DNA from: Alphaproteobacteria bacterium HGW-Alphaproteobacteria-18
Lineage (GTDB): Bacteria; Pseudomonadota; Alphaproteobacteria; Caulobacterales; Hyphomonadaceae
NCBI GenBank assembly: GCA_002841155.1
Contig: PHEH01000013.1
Location: 1 to 64,000, forward strand
Direction: 5' to 3'
DNA length: 64,000 bases
Under the pieces are notes generated by a model. The model was not told where the DNA came from, did not search any database, and was given only the letters and a program-made list of their open reading frames with translations. Shown here in pieces: positions 1 to 9,358 of this stretch (the first letter of the stretch is position 1; every line of letters begins with the position of its first letter). Position numbers and translations under genes: made by a program.

Positions 1-37
1 GCGGGCCGTTCGCTAACTCGCGGTCCTCAAAGACCAA

Positions 38-65
38 GGGTGGGGACAGACCCCGCCTGTCACCC
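38..65. repeat. imperfect inverted repeat (REP-like)
   Basis: GGGTG followed by GACAG (38-49) is mirrored by CTGTC and CACCC (57-65) around a short GC-rich loop, so the stretch could fold into a small hairpin. The 11-mer CAAGGGTGGGG occurs at 35-45 and again at 90-100. No coding potential was seen in 1-262. Whether this is a REP unit or the tail of a gene outside the window cannot be judged from here. Confidence 0.3.
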
Positions 66-108
66 AATCCCTACAACAAAATCACAATACAAGGGTGGGG
101 CGCGGTGA

Positions 109-193
109 GGACAATCCGGGACAGATCCGGACAAACTCGGACAATCTGGGACAAATCAGGACACTTCAGGACATCTCGGGACGGTCCCGCACA
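109..193 (+). repeat. 10-bp GGACA direct-repeat array upstream of diguanylate cyclase
   Basis: GGACA occurs at 109, 119, 129, 139, 149, 159 and 169. A decayed GGACG follows at 179 and GCACA at 189. The period is exactly 10 bp, and the spacer usually carries a TC or CC near its end. Ten bp is close to one helical turn, so the copies would lie on one face of the DNA. The array ends about 70 bp before the start of the diguanylate cyclase gene. A second array with the same head, period and orientation lies at 51625-51679, also upstream of a gene. This suggests a regulatory binding platform; that role is inference, the repeat itself is directly visible. Confidence 0.75.
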
Positions 194-262
194 AAAAAAC
201 ATCTCATCCGGTATTAACCGTCCTCAAACTATCTTCTGGTAGAAACTGTCACACAAGATGGC

Positions 263-1357
263 ATGAATGGACCCAAAATGGGCGCGCAACTGATCGACCG
301 AGCACCTCTGGCAACGCCGTCCGAACAACGGGCGCAACTCGATTTTCGGGAAGCCTGCAAGGCAGCTGTGCGCGTGTTTCAGCTCAGCGAGAAGTACAAG
401 ACGGCGCCCTACCCCAATGCCTATGCTGTGTGGTTTGCCTATTCCATCAAGGCTGACGCCGCGCTGGTGGCGGAAATTGACGAATTGCTGCTCGGGCAGG
501 ATGCGATCTCGGCCTATGACATCGAACTCTTGTTCCAGGCTTATCTGGCGCAAGAGCAGAGCGTGTTTGCGACCCATGACATCAGCCAGGCTATCGGCGA
601 CGAGATTAACGAAGTGCTCACGGTCATCGGGACGAGCCTGCAACAGAACAGCGCCTTTTCCGAAACGCTCTCGACCCTGGAGCAAGACCTACCCCAGGCC
701 GCCTCGCCGGAACAGTTCAATACGCTCGTCTCCGGACTAATCGAGGAAAACCGGCGCATGAATGCGATGACGCAGGAACTGAACCAGGGCCTTGCCCGGT
801 CGCAGAGCCTGATCACGACGCTGAGTGAACAGCTTGATGAAGTGCGCACGCAAAGCCTGCGCGATCCGCTGACCGCCATTCCCAACCGCCGCGCCTTTGA
901 CAAGACGCTGGAAGAAGCGATGGAGCATGCCGCGCGCACGCATGAGCCGCTCTGCGTGGCGATGGCAGACCTCGACCATTTCAAAGCGCTCAACGACACA
1001 TTTGGCCATCCGGCCGGCGATGTGGTGTTGCAGAATTTTGCGCGCCTGATCGCCAGCAACGCCAATGAGCCCAAACTCGTGGCCCGTTATGGCGGCGAAG
1101 AGTTTGCGATCATCTTCCCCGGCAGCGACCTGATGGCGGCCTATAACCGGCTGGTGAACATCAAGCACACGCTCAGCAAGACCGCGCATGAAGCCGAACG
1201 CAGCGTGGGGCCCTTGCCGACCGTAACAGCCTCATTCGGTGTGGCAAAATACCAGCCGGGCATGAGCGCGCGCGAACTGATCCAGAAGGCGGATGCCAGC
1301 CTCTATGACGCCAAGGCCAAAGGCCGCAACCGCGTCTGCGCACAGGGAATTGGCTGA
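263..1357 (+). CDS. diguanylate cyclase (GGDEF domain)
   Basis: A 364-residue cytosolic protein predicted to make c-di-GMP from two GTP. The C-terminal GGDEF domain starts near residue 200 (DPLTAIPNRRAF) and carries the active-site form RYGGEEF near residue 277, so catalysis is expected. The inhibitory RxxD site expected upstream of it is not present (NEPK occupies that place), so product inhibition by this route is unlikely. The first 190 residues are helical with no recognised sensor domain and no membrane segment. ATG 278 is an alternative start; neither has a strong ribosome site. It lies beside a GGDEF-EAL protein and behind the GGACA array, which may control it. Confidence 0.9.
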   Translation: MNGPKMGAQLIDRAPLATPSEQRAQLDFREACKAAVRVFQLSEKYKTAPYPNAYAVWFAYSIKADAALVAEIDELLLGQDAISAYDIELLFQAYLAQEQSVFATHDISQAIGDEINEVLTVIGTSLQQNSAFSETLSTLEQDLPQAASPEQFNTLVSGLIEENRRMNAMTQELNQGLARSQSLITTLSEQLDEVRTQSLRDPLTAIPNRRAFDKTLEEAMEHAARTHEPLCVAMADLDHFKALNDTFGHPAGDVVLQNFARLIASNANEPKLVARYGGEEFAIIFPGSDLMAAYNRLVNIKHTLSKTAHEAERSVGPLPTVTASFGVAKYQPGMSARELIQKADASLYDAKAKGRNRVCAQGIG

Positions 1358-1603
1358 GCGGCAAACTCCGGCCCGGCCTTCCTGACGACCCCCTATATAA
1401 CGCTTGCGGCGACGCGCGCCATAGCGCGCGTGTTCGATAATTTGCGGAAGCCGCGAGCCTGCCGCTCTGCCGGTTAACCAGGCGAGACGTTAATCTTCAT
1501 GAGCCCTGAAAGCTGATGATGAAAATTTTCGCGGTCAAATAGTCTGAGAATTAACTCAGTAAGCGTATCAAAAGACACTGATACTACCTTGTGAGAATGA
1601 CAA

Positions 1604-3991
1604 ATGTTAACGCAACAGGTCTTTGGGTCGCAATTTTCGGGAGTCGTAAGATTTATCAAATCGGTTCCTGTTCCCGAGAAGCTTCAGCCTGGCCTGAGGG
1701 CAAAGCAGGTCAGCTCGATTAATCATCTTATCGTGGTGATGTTGCTGGTCGGACTGTTGAACACCGCCATTGTCCTGCTCCAGCTTAACATCGACGGGGC
1801 GAGCCCGATGTCAGCCTTCTGGGGGTTTGGGCTGATCCTGTTGAATGGCCTGACATTCCTGCAACATCTCCGGAGCCTGAAATACAGCCACACCGAACGC
1901 TATGCCGAGCGGAAAATAGATGCCGTTGCCAAGAGCGCGACGCTGCACGGTCTTTTTTGGGGCGCGCTCCCGCTGATGGTGGCCATTGGCGCCGCCGACC
2001 CGCAATTCATGGCAATCGTGACCATCACGGCGGGCATGATGTTTGGCGGGACATTCCTTCTTTCCCGCGTTCCGATTGCGGCGGTATGCTTTATTGTCCC
2101 CATCGGTATTGGCCTGGTAGCATCCGCGGTGTTGCACGGGGGAATAACCAGCCAGCTCGTAGGCGTACTTGCCGCTGTTTATGTCTTTGTACTGATTTAC
2201 TCTGTGCGCTGGGCGCATCGCCAGTTCGTTCAACAATTCCTCAGCGAGGCAGCACTGAGCGAGCAGTCACAGGTGATCAGCCTCCTGCTGCGCGACTTTG
2301 GCGAAAGTTCTTCAGACTGGCTGTGGCAGACAGGGACCGATTACCGTCTCGAAAGCATCCCCTATAATGGCAGCAACGAAGAGAATGCCAAGTCCTTCAT
2401 GAGTGTCGGGCGCAACTTCTTCTCCCTGTTCCAGATCGGAGAAAGCCGCCAGAAGCTGGAAGAGACGATGCAGGGGCACCAACCGTTTCATGACGTGCTC
2501 TTGCAGGTCCGCGTATCTGGCTGTGACAATTGCTGGGTCTCTCTTACTGGAAAACCAGTCTATGAAGACAACCGGTTCATGGGCTTCCGCGGTGTTGCGT
2601 CAAACGTGACCCAGGCCAAGCAGACCGAGGACCGCATCCAGCGGATGGCGCATTTTGACGACCTCACAGGCCTGCCCAACCGCGCCAACCTTCTCTCGCA
2701 ACTCGACGGATGGGCAAATGCACCACTTGAGATCGCATCCGAACGGGCCCTGCTCTGCCTTGATCTTGATACATTCAAAGTGATCAATGACACGTTGGGT
2801 CATCAGGCCGCCGATCAGCTTCTGCGGCAGGTGACCAACCGCCTCACTGAATCTTCTCTTGCCAGCGACATCGTTGCGCGCATTGCCAGCGACGGATTTG
2901 TGATGGCAGTCGAACGCCCCAGAGACGGTCGGCTGGAGCTGTTTCTTGACCGCTTATCGGACTATCTCAGCCAGCCTTATTCGGTATGGGGCGCTGCGAT
3001 TGTGTGTACGGCTTCGATCGGCGTGCGCCGGCTTGACGACAGGAACTTGGATGCCCCCACGACTCTGAAACATGCAGATCTGGCGATGCACGCCGCGCGC
3101 CGGAAGGGCAAAGGCCAGTGGGCCCTGTTCTCACCGATCCTGGCTGACAAGGCCGAAGCAAGACTGCGAGGCGAATCGGATTTGCGCCACGCCATCGAGC
3201 TTGGCCAGCTGCATCTCGTCTACCAGCCCCAGATAAGCGCCCAGACGCACAAGGTTGTCGGCTTCGAGGCACTGGTGCGATGGGATCATCCAAAACTCGG
3301 CATGATTCCGCCCTCGGAGTTTGTTCCCATCGCGGAGGAAAACGGGCTCATCGTGCCGATCGGCGAGTGGATTATCCGCTCTGCGACGGCCCAGGCTGCG
3401 CGCCTGCCTGAGAACATCCGGATCGCGATCAACATATCGCCCCTCCAGATGAACTCAACCAATCTTGTGTCGACGATTGTTCACACACTTGCGGCCAACC
3501 GGGTTTCCCCCTCCCGGATCGAGTTGGAAATCACCGAGTCCGTTCTGATGGCCGATACCGGCTTTGCGCTCGACCGCCTGCACCAGTTACGTGATATGGG
3601 CCTGCGCATCTCGCTGGATGATTTCGGCACGGGGTATTCTTCCCTCAGCTATCTGCGGATGTTCCCGTTCCACAAGATCAAGATTGACCAGAGCTTCGTG
3701 CGCGATATTGAGACAGACTCTGAAAGCCGCGCGATCACGCAGGCAACGCTTAGCCTTGCCAAGCTCATGGGCTTGCGCTGCACTGCCGAAGGGGTGGAGA
3801 CACTCTATCAGGCGAGCTTCCTGCGTGAGCATGGATGTGACGAATTGCAGGGCTATCTTGTCGGCCGGCCCCAGCCGATGGACAAGATGTGGCACCTGGT
3901 TGAAGCGGCTGCCGGAAAGCTGCCCCAGAGCCCGCCTGAGACCCCTGCGCTGGTTTTGGAAACGGACCCTTCACCGCGGAAAACCGCATAG
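1604..3991 (+). CDS. membrane GGDEF-EAL protein, probable c-di-GMP phosphodiesterase
   Basis: 795 residues. The N-terminal third (about 40-215) holds several hydrophobic membrane segments, followed by a PAS-like region (about 230-335), a GGDEF domain and an EAL domain. The GGDEF signature is degraded to ASDGF near residue 428, so cyclase activity is not expected. The EAL domain is intact: FEALVRW near 552, NISPLQM, ELEITES, DDFGTGYSS, KIDQSFV and TAEGVET. The likely output is c-di-GMP hydrolysis, with the dead GGDEF possibly acting as a GTP sensor (inference from known composite proteins). The gene follows the diguanylate cyclase after a 246-bp gap, so it probably has its own promoter. It is convergent with the penicillin-binding protein gene, ending 22 bp from it. 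Confidence 0.92.
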   Translation: MLTQQVFGSQFSGVVRFIKSVPVPEKLQPGLRAKQVSSINHLIVVMLLVGLLNTAIVLLQLNIDGASPMSAFWGFGLILLNGLTFLQHLRSLKYSHTERYAERKIDAVAKSATLHGLFWGALPLMVAIGAADPQFMAIVTITAGMMFGGTFLLSRVPIAAVCFIVPIGIGLVASAVLHGGITSQLVGVLAAVYVFVLIYSVRWAHRQFVQQFLSEAALSEQSQVISLLLRDFGESSSDWLWQTGTDYRLESIPYNGSNEENAKSFMSVGRNFFSLFQIGESRQKLEETMQGHQPFHDVLLQVRVSGCDNCWVSLTGKPVYEDNRFMGFRGVASNVTQAKQTEDRIQRMAHFDDLTGLPNRANLLSQLDGWANAPLEIASERALLCLDLDTFKVINDTLGHQAADQLLRQVTNRLTESSLASDIVARIASDGFVMAVERPRDGRLELFLDRLSDYLSQPYSVWGAAIVCTASIGVRRLDDRNLDAPTTLKHADLAMHAARRKGKGQWALFSPILADKAEARLRGESDLRHAIELGQLHLVYQPQISAQTHKVVGFEALVRWDHPKLGMIPPSEFVPIAEENGLIVPIGEWIIRSATAQAARLPENIRIAINISPLQMNSTNLVSTIVHTLAANRVSPSRIELEITESVLMADTGFALDRLHQLRDMGLRISLDDFGTGYSSLSYLRMFPFHKIKIDQSFVRDIETDSESRAITQATLSLAKLMGLRCTAEGVETLYQASFLREHGCDELQGYLVGRPQPMDKMWHLVEAAAGKLPQSPPETPALVLETDPSPRKTA

Positions 3992-4013
3992 CAAACGGAT
4001 CAGGCCGCCTGCC

Positions 4014-6023
4014 CTACTCTGCCTGCTGCGCGACGCCACCGCGGCTAGCGGTGCGGGAGGAGCCGGAGGCGGCGGCGAAGGCCTGGGCCATGCCGCGATA
4101 GAAGGTGATGCGTTCTTCTGCAGCCGGATCAAGCACCACCGCGCGATTGGCACCGAAGAGGGCTTCGGGTTTCTGCCCCTCATGGGCGACCTTCATGATC
4201 TCTGACCAGAGCTCGGCCGGCAGGCCGCCGCCGGTGACGCGCTTCATCGGGGTATCGTCATCATTGCCGACCCAGACCCCACCCAGATAGGCCGCAGAGA
4301 AGCCGACGAACCAGGCATCGCGCGACTCCTGGCTGGTGCCGGTCTTGCCAGCGATGGTCCAGCCGGGGATACGGGCCCGCCCGCCTGTCCCATAGGCAGC
4401 GCTGACAACGCGCATCATCATGGCGTTCATTTCGGAGGTCAGGTCTTCCGGGTACACACGGTCTCGCTGCGAGACGGGGTGCTCGTAATAGACCGCGCCG
4501 CGCGAGTCGGTGACGCGTTCGATCAGGAATGGCTCTGTGCGGTAGCCGCCCGACTGGAACACGCCATAAGCGCGCACCAGTTCCCAGAGGCTGACTTCCT
4601 GGCTGCCCAGGGCGATGGAGGGAAAGGGCTTCATCTCGCTGGCGATGCCGAACCGCTTGGCAAGGGCAGCGACACGCTCGGGATTGGTTTCATTGCCAAG
4701 CTCGGCGGCGACGGTATTGGTGGAGCGGGCGAGCGCTTCTGAGAGCGTCATCGGGCCGTGATACTCGCCGCTATAATTGACCGGCTGCCATTTGCCGATG
4801 CTGATGGGGCGGTCGTTGAAGACGTCATAGGGCGAGTAGCCGTCTTCCAGCGCCAGGGCATAGACGAAGGGCTTGAAGGCAGAGCCGGGCTGGCGTTTGG
4901 ACTGGGTGGCGCGGTTGAAGGGCGAGGTTGAATAGTCGACCCCGCCGGTGAGCGCGATGACGCGGCCGTTCCGGTCCACGATCAGGGCGGAGACCTGGCT
5001 GGCGGCAACACTCTTGCCATCCTTGGCCATACGCTCTGTGAGCAGGGTCTGTGTCTTCTGCTGGACCTTCGGATTGATCGTGAGCTGAATGACCGCGTCG
5101 CCCGGCACACGCGGCAGCAGCGTTTTCAGACGCTCGGCGGCAATATCGAGCACATAGCCGAGCTGGGGGTCGTATCGGGGCGGCTCGATGATGTGGATCT
5201 CGGCGGTGCGGGCGGCGGCGGCTTCCTGCCGGGAGATGTAGCGTTCGCTTTCCATCTCCTTGAGCACGTAAAGCTGGCGCGACTTTGCGCCTTCCAGATT
5301 GTCACGCAGGTTGAGTTTTGACGGCGCCTTGGGAAGCGCGGCCAGAAGGGCGGCCTCATGGATCTGCAGCTCCGCCGGGGACTTGCCGAAATAGAAGCGC
5401 GAGGCCGCGTCGATGCCATAGAGACCAGCGCCGAAATAGATGCGGTTGAGATAGAGCGAAAGGATCTCGTCCTTCGTCATCTTCTTCTCAAGCTGGCGGG
5501 CGAGGGTGATTTCCTGCGCCTTGCGCTGCATGGTCTGGCGCGAATCCAGGACGAGGTTCTTCACCAGCTGCTGGGTGATGGTGGAGGCGCCCGAGACGGT
5601 TTCACCGGCCGCTGCGTTGGAGATGGCAGCGCGGGCGATGGCGGCCTCATCCGCGCCGTCATGCTCGTAGAAGCGCTTGTCCTCGGCTGCGATGAAGGCC
5701 TGGGAGACGTGTTTGGGAAGCTCTGCCACGCTGATGGCGCGGCCATAGCGGGGACCGCGCACGGCCAGCGTGTTGCCTTCGCTGTCGATGAACTCGATGG
5801 CGGCCTCGCGCTGGGCCTGCCAGAGCTCGGACACTTCGGGGAGCCGGGGCATGCCGGTGTGCAGGCTCTGCCATTTCCATAAGCCCCAGGCGCCGCCGCA
5901 GAGCGCAATGGCAAGGAGGGCAATCAGGAGAAGACGCAACGGGCTGAGGCGCCGCGCGGCAATGGCCTGCGCGGGCACGCGAATGACCCTCGGCATACGG
6001 GGCGGTTGATGGCGATCGGTCAT
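4014..6023 (-). CDS. bifunctional penicillin-binding protein, class A (PBP1A type)
   Basis: 669 residues; polymerises and crosslinks peptidoglycan at the outer face of the inner membrane. A basic cytosolic start is followed by one membrane anchor (about 28-48). The glycosyltransferase domain has the catalytic Glu114 in AAEDKRFYEHDG and the motifs GASTITQQLVKN and YLNRIYFGAGLYG. The transpeptidase domain has SAFK (Ser381), STN (434-436) and KTGTS (560-564), so both activities should be intact. The length is slightly short for PBP1A, and I see no extra C-terminal domain. The gene stands alone. An LpoA-type lipoprotein, a known class of PBP1A activator, is encoded 2 kb away. Confidence 0.93.
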   Translation of the reverse strand: MTDRHQPPRMPRVIRVPAQAIAARRLSPLRLLLIALLAIALCGGAWGLWKWQSLHTGMPRLPEVSELWQAQREAAIEFIDSEGNTLAVRGPRYGRAISVAELPKHVSQAFIAAEDKRFYEHDGADEAAIARAAISNAAAGETVSGASTITQQLVKNLVLDSRQTMQRKAQEITLARQLEKKMTKDEILSLYLNRIYFGAGLYGIDAASRFYFGKSPAELQIHEAALLAALPKAPSKLNLRDNLEGAKSRQLYVLKEMESERYISRQEAAAARTAEIHIIEPPRYDPQLGYVLDIAAERLKTLLPRVPGDAVIQLTINPKVQQKTQTLLTERMAKDGKSVAASQVSALIVDRNGRVIALTGGVDYSTSPFNRATQSKRQPGSAFKPFVYALALEDGYSPYDVFNDRPISIGKWQPVNYSGEYHGPMTLSEALARSTNTVAAELGNETNPERVAALAKRFGIASEMKPFPSIALGSQEVSLWELVRAYGVFQSGGYRTEPFLIERVTDSRGAVYYEHPVSQRDRVYPEDLTSEMNAMMMRVVSAAYGTGGRARIPGWTIAGKTGTSQESRDAWFVGFSAAYLGGVWVGNDDDTPMKRVTGGGLPAELWSEIMKVAHEGQKPEALFGANRAVVLDPAAEERITFYRGMAQAFAAASGSSRTASRGGVAQQAE

Positions 6024-6216
6024 TTATGAATGGCCCGGCCTGATCTCTGAAGCTGCCTTACACCCGGAGCCTAACTGATAGAAGATTACGGCAGGGTGAA
6101 GGCGCCTGCTGGCATAGGGGAATCTACGGGCTTGCCTTGCTCCCGCCCGGTTGCAGAGTGATGATGCCGTCAGCCCTGCACCGGGCGCCTGCGATTCTGC
6201 CAGGAGGAACCTACCG

Positions 6217-6675
6217 ATGCGCACTGCCATGCCCCTTGCCCTGCCCGCTCTTGCCGCCGCAACCGGCCTGTTGCTGATGACCGCCTGCGGACAGCAAATA
6301 CCCGAACCGCCACATGTGCCACCCGCCGAAAGCACCGAAACGCTTGCCCCCGTTGAACCAGCCCGCCCTGTGTTCGATACCGAAGCCCTGGGGATTCCGA
6401 TGGATGAGGCCTCGATTGCCGATGGCAAGGCGATTGCCCAGACCCATTGCGCGATCTGCCACGGGCTGGACCAGGATGCGAGCCTGCGGGCCGATGCGCC
6501 GCCGCTGCGGTATGTATTGTCGCTCTATTCACCGGAAAACCTCTCCGAGGACTTCCGGGCGGGCATTCATGTCGGCCATGAAACCATGCCCGACTTCGTG
6601 TTCGGCGATCTGGGGATGGACGTGCTGCTGGCCTATCTGGTCAGCATCCAGGAGACCCCGACGCTGGCGGAGTGA
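6217..6675 (+). CDS. lipoprotein c-type cytochrome, monohaem
   Basis: 152 residues. The start at 6217 is chosen because AGGAGGA lies 9 bp upstream and it opens a lipoprotein signal with lipobox LMTAC at Cys24. A proline-rich linker leads to a class I cytochrome c domain with haem motif CAICH (78-82). A likely distal Met ligand lies in ETMPDF. It should be a membrane-tethered periplasmic electron carrier; the partner is not evident from the neighbours. It is convergent with yraN, with a 4-bp gap. Confidence 0.85.
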   Translation: MRTAMPLALPALAAATGLLLMTACGQQIPEPPHVPPAESTETLAPVEPARPVFDTEALGIPMDEASIADGKAIAQTHCAICHGLDQDASLRADAPPLRYVLSLYSPENLSEDFRAGIHVGHETMPDFVFGDLGMDVLLAYLVSIQETPTLAE

Positions 6676-6679
6676 TGTT

Positions 6680-7048
6680 TCAGGCCAGCCCCGGACGCCA
6701 GGCGTCTTTCTGGTGATAGGGTAGCTGGCCCGGCGCGAGGGCGATGATGTCGTAGCGCCAGCCATAATCAGCGAATTTCGGGCGCTGGCCCATCCAGGCT
6801 TCGGCGGCGCGGGAGATGCGCTGCCAGGACTGAACGCTGACGGCGCCAAGCGCGTCGTCCCGCCGGGCACGGGCTTTCACCTCGACAAAGGCGATGAGAC
6901 GCCCCTTGCGGGCGATGATGTCGATCTCCCCCACCGGAAGCTTCACGCGCATGGCGAGAATGGAATAGCCCTTCAGGCGCAGCCAGAGGGCGGCGCGGTG
7001 CTCAGCCTGCCGCCCGCGCGCCTCGGCCATCTGGCGCTTAGCCGGCAT
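6680..7048 (-). CDS. yraN: YraN family (UPF0102) nuclease-like protein
   Basis: 122 residues from ATG 7048; ATG 7030 is an alternative. The restriction-endonuclease-like core is visible: [13 protein letters not shown], then [19 protein letters not shown] with the acidic and Lys residues of a PD-(D/E)XK fold. Family function is not settled. The start lies inside the end of rsmI with an 11-bp overlap, so the pair is translationally coupled. The rsmI, lpoA and yraN grouping is conserved in many proteobacteria. Confidence 0.88.
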   Translation of the reverse strand: MPAKRQMAEARGRQAEHRAALWLRLKGYSILAMRVKLPVGEIDIIARKGRLIAFVEVKARARRDDALGAVSVQSWQRISRAAEAWMGQRPKFADYGWRYDIIALAPGQLPYHQKDAWRPGLA

Positions 7049-7967
7049 TTTCCGATTTGAGCTGGAGGGCGCGCTGGTAGACCTCGCGGCGTGGCAGGCC
7101 GAGGGCTTCGGCCACACTGGTGGCGGCGTCTTTCGTCGGCATGGTGAGGAGGGCGTCGCGCAGGGCGGCGTCGAGATCACCGGGTGTGGAGGTTTTTTCC
7201 TCCGGCGGGCCGGCGAGAATGACGATTTCGCCTCTGGGCGGGCCAGCGGTTTCGTAATGTTCGGCGAGGCTGGCGAGGGTGCCGCGCCTTGTTTCCTCGA
7301 ACATCTTGGTCAGCTCACGGGCGACGGCGGCGTTGCGGCTGCCGCCCAGAACGGCGGCGAGATCGGCGAGGCTTTCAGCCAGGCGCGGGCCGCTTTCATA
7401 GAAGACCAGCGTGCCGGGCACATGTTTGAGGGTTTCGAGCGCGGATTTGCGGGCGCCGGATTTCGGCGGCAGGAACCCGGCGAACATGAACCGGTCACTC
7501 GGCAGGCCAGACGCAACGAGCCCGGCGAGCAGCGCCGAGGCGCCGGGCACGGGATAGACCTTGTGGCCGGCTTCCAGCGCATCATGCACCAGCTTCCAGC
7601 CCGGATCTGAGATAAGCGGCGTGCCGGCGTCCGAGATCAGGGCAATCTTTCCACCTTGGGCGAGGCGGGAAAGGATCTGCGGTCTCCGTTCGGCCCCATT
7701 ATGGTCATGGTAAGGGCTGAGGCGGGCTTTAATCCCGTAGGCGGACATAAGCTTTCCCGCCACGCGGGTGTCTTCGGCCAGCACCTCATCGGCAGCGGAC
7801 AGGATATCCAGCGCGCGGAGGGTGATGTCCCGGAGGTTGCCGATCGGGGTGGAAACAACATACAGGCCCGGAGAAACGGCAACGGGCTGTTGCCCGGCAC
7901 CGGCCGCGCTCATAGAGTCGCGCTGGGCTGGAATCGAATTGGCGTCAGAAGGATCGGAAGATGACAT
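7038..7967 (-). CDS. rsmI: 16S rRNA (cytidine1402-2'-O)-methyltransferase
   Basis: 309 residues. It uses S-adenosylmethionine to methylate the ribose of C1402 in the ribosomal decoding centre. The tetrapyrrole-methylase fold is clear: [56 protein letters not shown] and [11 protein letters not shown] 7967 is chosen because an AAGGG stretch sits upstream. GTG 7976 and ATG 7913 are alternatives, and ATG 7913 would remove the overlap with the divergent lipoprotein gene, whose ATG is at 7961. It is coupled to yraN downstream. Confidence 0.93.
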   Translation of the reverse strand: MSSSDPSDANSIPAQRDSMSAAGAGQQPVAVSPGLYVVSTPIGNLRDITLRALDILSAADEVLAEDTRVAGKLMSAYGIKARLSPYHDHNGAERRPQILSRLAQGGKIALISDAGTPLISDPGWKLVHDALEAGHKVYPVPGASALLAGLVASGLPSDRFMFAGFLPPKSGARKSALETLKHVPGTLVFYESGPRLAESLADLAAVLGGSRNAAVARELTKMFEETRRGTLASLAEHYETAGPPRGEIVILAGPPEEKTSTPGDLDAALRDALLTMPTKDAATSVAEALGLPRREVYQRALQLKSENAG

Positions 7968-9259
7968 TGTTGCCACCCTTACTCAGGAAACTCCGGGCGC
8001 CAAGCCTTGTGCTGGCCTCGCTGCTTCTGGCAACTGCCTGCGCCTCGGCGCCGGCGCGTCCCCCGGTGTCGATCGGAACGGGCCAGCCCCGCGTCGATCC
8101 GGTGACCGGCGAGCCTCTCCAGGCCCGTCCCGGCGAGACATTTGAGGAAACGCAGCTGGAGCCGTTCTTCCGCGAAGATGGTGGCCTGACGCCGGAATTC
8201 ATGCGCGGCAAGGATGTGAAGCGCGCCGCCGTGCTGCTGCCTTTCACCCATCCAAGCACAAATGTGCGCGCCGAGGCCGAAAGCATGCTGGCAGGCATTG
8301 AGCTGGCGCTGTTCGAACTGGCCGGGACCGACTTCCTGATCATGCCTATGGATACCGCCGGGCGCGCCTCGACGGCCCAGGCCCGCGCCGATGAAGCCCT
8401 CAAGGAAGGCGCTGACATCATTCTGGGGCCCCTGTTTGCGGCCAATGTGGGCGGCGTGAAGGCGGCGGCGAACCGCAAGTCGATCCCCGTGGTGGCCTTC
8501 TCGAACGACCCGACTGCGGCAGGTGGCGGCGCGTATCTCGCCTCGATCATGCCGGAAGAGGAAGTGATCCGCGTGATGGGCTATGCGGCCAGCCGTGGCA
8601 CCCGCACCTTCGTGTTTCTTGGCCCCGACAGCCCCTATGGCCGCCAGGTGGAAGCAGCCATGCGCGCTGAAGCCGCCAAGAATGGCTGGCGCATGGCGTC
8701 GAGCGCATTCTACCCGGCAGATGCGGGCGCAGGCGATCAGGCCCGCCAGATCGCCAGTGTGGTGAAGGCAGAATATGCCGGGTCCAACCAGCGGGTGGGG
8801 GTCATGATCCCCGAACGCGGGGTCAAGCTGCTCGCGGTGGCGCCGCTGCTTCCCTATAATGGCGTGGATCTGAAACGTGTGCGCCTGATGGGTACCAGCT
8901 TTTGGGATGATAACTCCATCTGGCGTGAGCCGACCCTGGAAGGCGGCATTTTTGCCACCCCCGATCCGGACAATATGGCGACCTTCCGGGAAACCTATCG
9001 CCGGATCTATGGCCGCGCGCCGACCGATCTGGCCGCAGCGGCCTATGACGCGGCCGCAATGGCTGTGAACCTCTCCACTGCCGGGGCGATCCAGCATTCC
9101 GGCGTGACCGATCCCAATGGCTTCATGGGGGTCAATGGTCTCTTCCGGTATCGCCTTGATGGCACCGCACAGCGCGGCCTCGCCGTGAAGCAGATTGGCG
9201 GCTCTGGCGCCTCTGTCGTGGAAAAAGGTATTACCCAATTTCCCCCCGGTGGTAGCTAA
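7961..9259 (+). CDS. LpoA-like penicillin-binding protein activator lipoprotein
   Basis: 432 residues with a lipoprotein signal and lipobox LLATAC (Cys near residue 27), then a type 1 periplasmic-binding-protein fold. Examples are AAVLLPFTHPS, GADIILGPLFAANV, IPVVAFSNDP and AAYDAAAMA. In other proteobacteria such lipoproteins (LpoA/YraM) stimulate class A penicillin-binding proteins from the outer membrane. Adjacency to rsmI and yraN, as around E. coli lpoA, supports that call over an amino-acid transport receptor. The start overlaps the divergent rsmI start region, so there is almost no room for separate promoters. Confidence 0.83.
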   Translation: MTLLPPLLRKLRAPSLVLASLLLATACASAPARPPVSIGTGQPRVDPVTGEPLQARPGETFEETQLEPFFREDGGLTPEFMRGKDVKRAAVLLPFTHPSTNVRAEAESMLAGIELALFELAGTDFLIMPMDTAGRASTAQARADEALKEGADIILGPLFAANVGGVKAAANRKSIPVVAFSNDPTAAGGGAYLASIMPEEEVIRVMGYAASRGTRTFVFLGPDSPYGRQVEAAMRAEAAKNGWRMASSAFYPADAGAGDQARQIASVVKAEYAGSNQRVGVMIPERGVKLLAVAPLLPYNGVDLKRVRLMGTSFWDDNSIWREPTLEGGIFATPDPDNMATFRETYRRIYGRAPTDLAAAAYDAAAMAVNLSTAGAIQHSGVTDPNGFMGVNGLFRYRLDGTAQRGLAVKQIGGSGASVVEKGITQFPPGGS

Positions 9260-9293
9260 TTGGCCTGACCTGCGCCTGATTCCGGCCCTTGCG

Positions 9294-9313
9294 GGGCGCC
9301 GGAGGGCGCCCCA
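9294..9313. terminator. GC-rich hairpin after LpoA-like gene (weak terminator)
   Basis: GGGGCGCC and GGCGCCCC form a perfect 8-bp stem with a short loop between the LpoA-like gene and dnaJ. No T tract follows, so at best it is a weak or Rho-assisted terminator, or an attenuating structure before dnaJ. Confidence 0.3.
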
Positions 9314-9358
9314 AATGACCCGCACAGGGCGACACAGAGTTCAGGCAGCAACGATATC

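Noticed and set aside
109-193. CRISPR array
   Set aside because: The unit is only 10 bp with a 5-bp conserved head; there are no spacers of 25-40 bp and no cas genes.
7979-9325. 448-residue open frame opposite the LpoA-like gene
   Set aside because: Antisense shadow; lacks ribosome site and domain signals.
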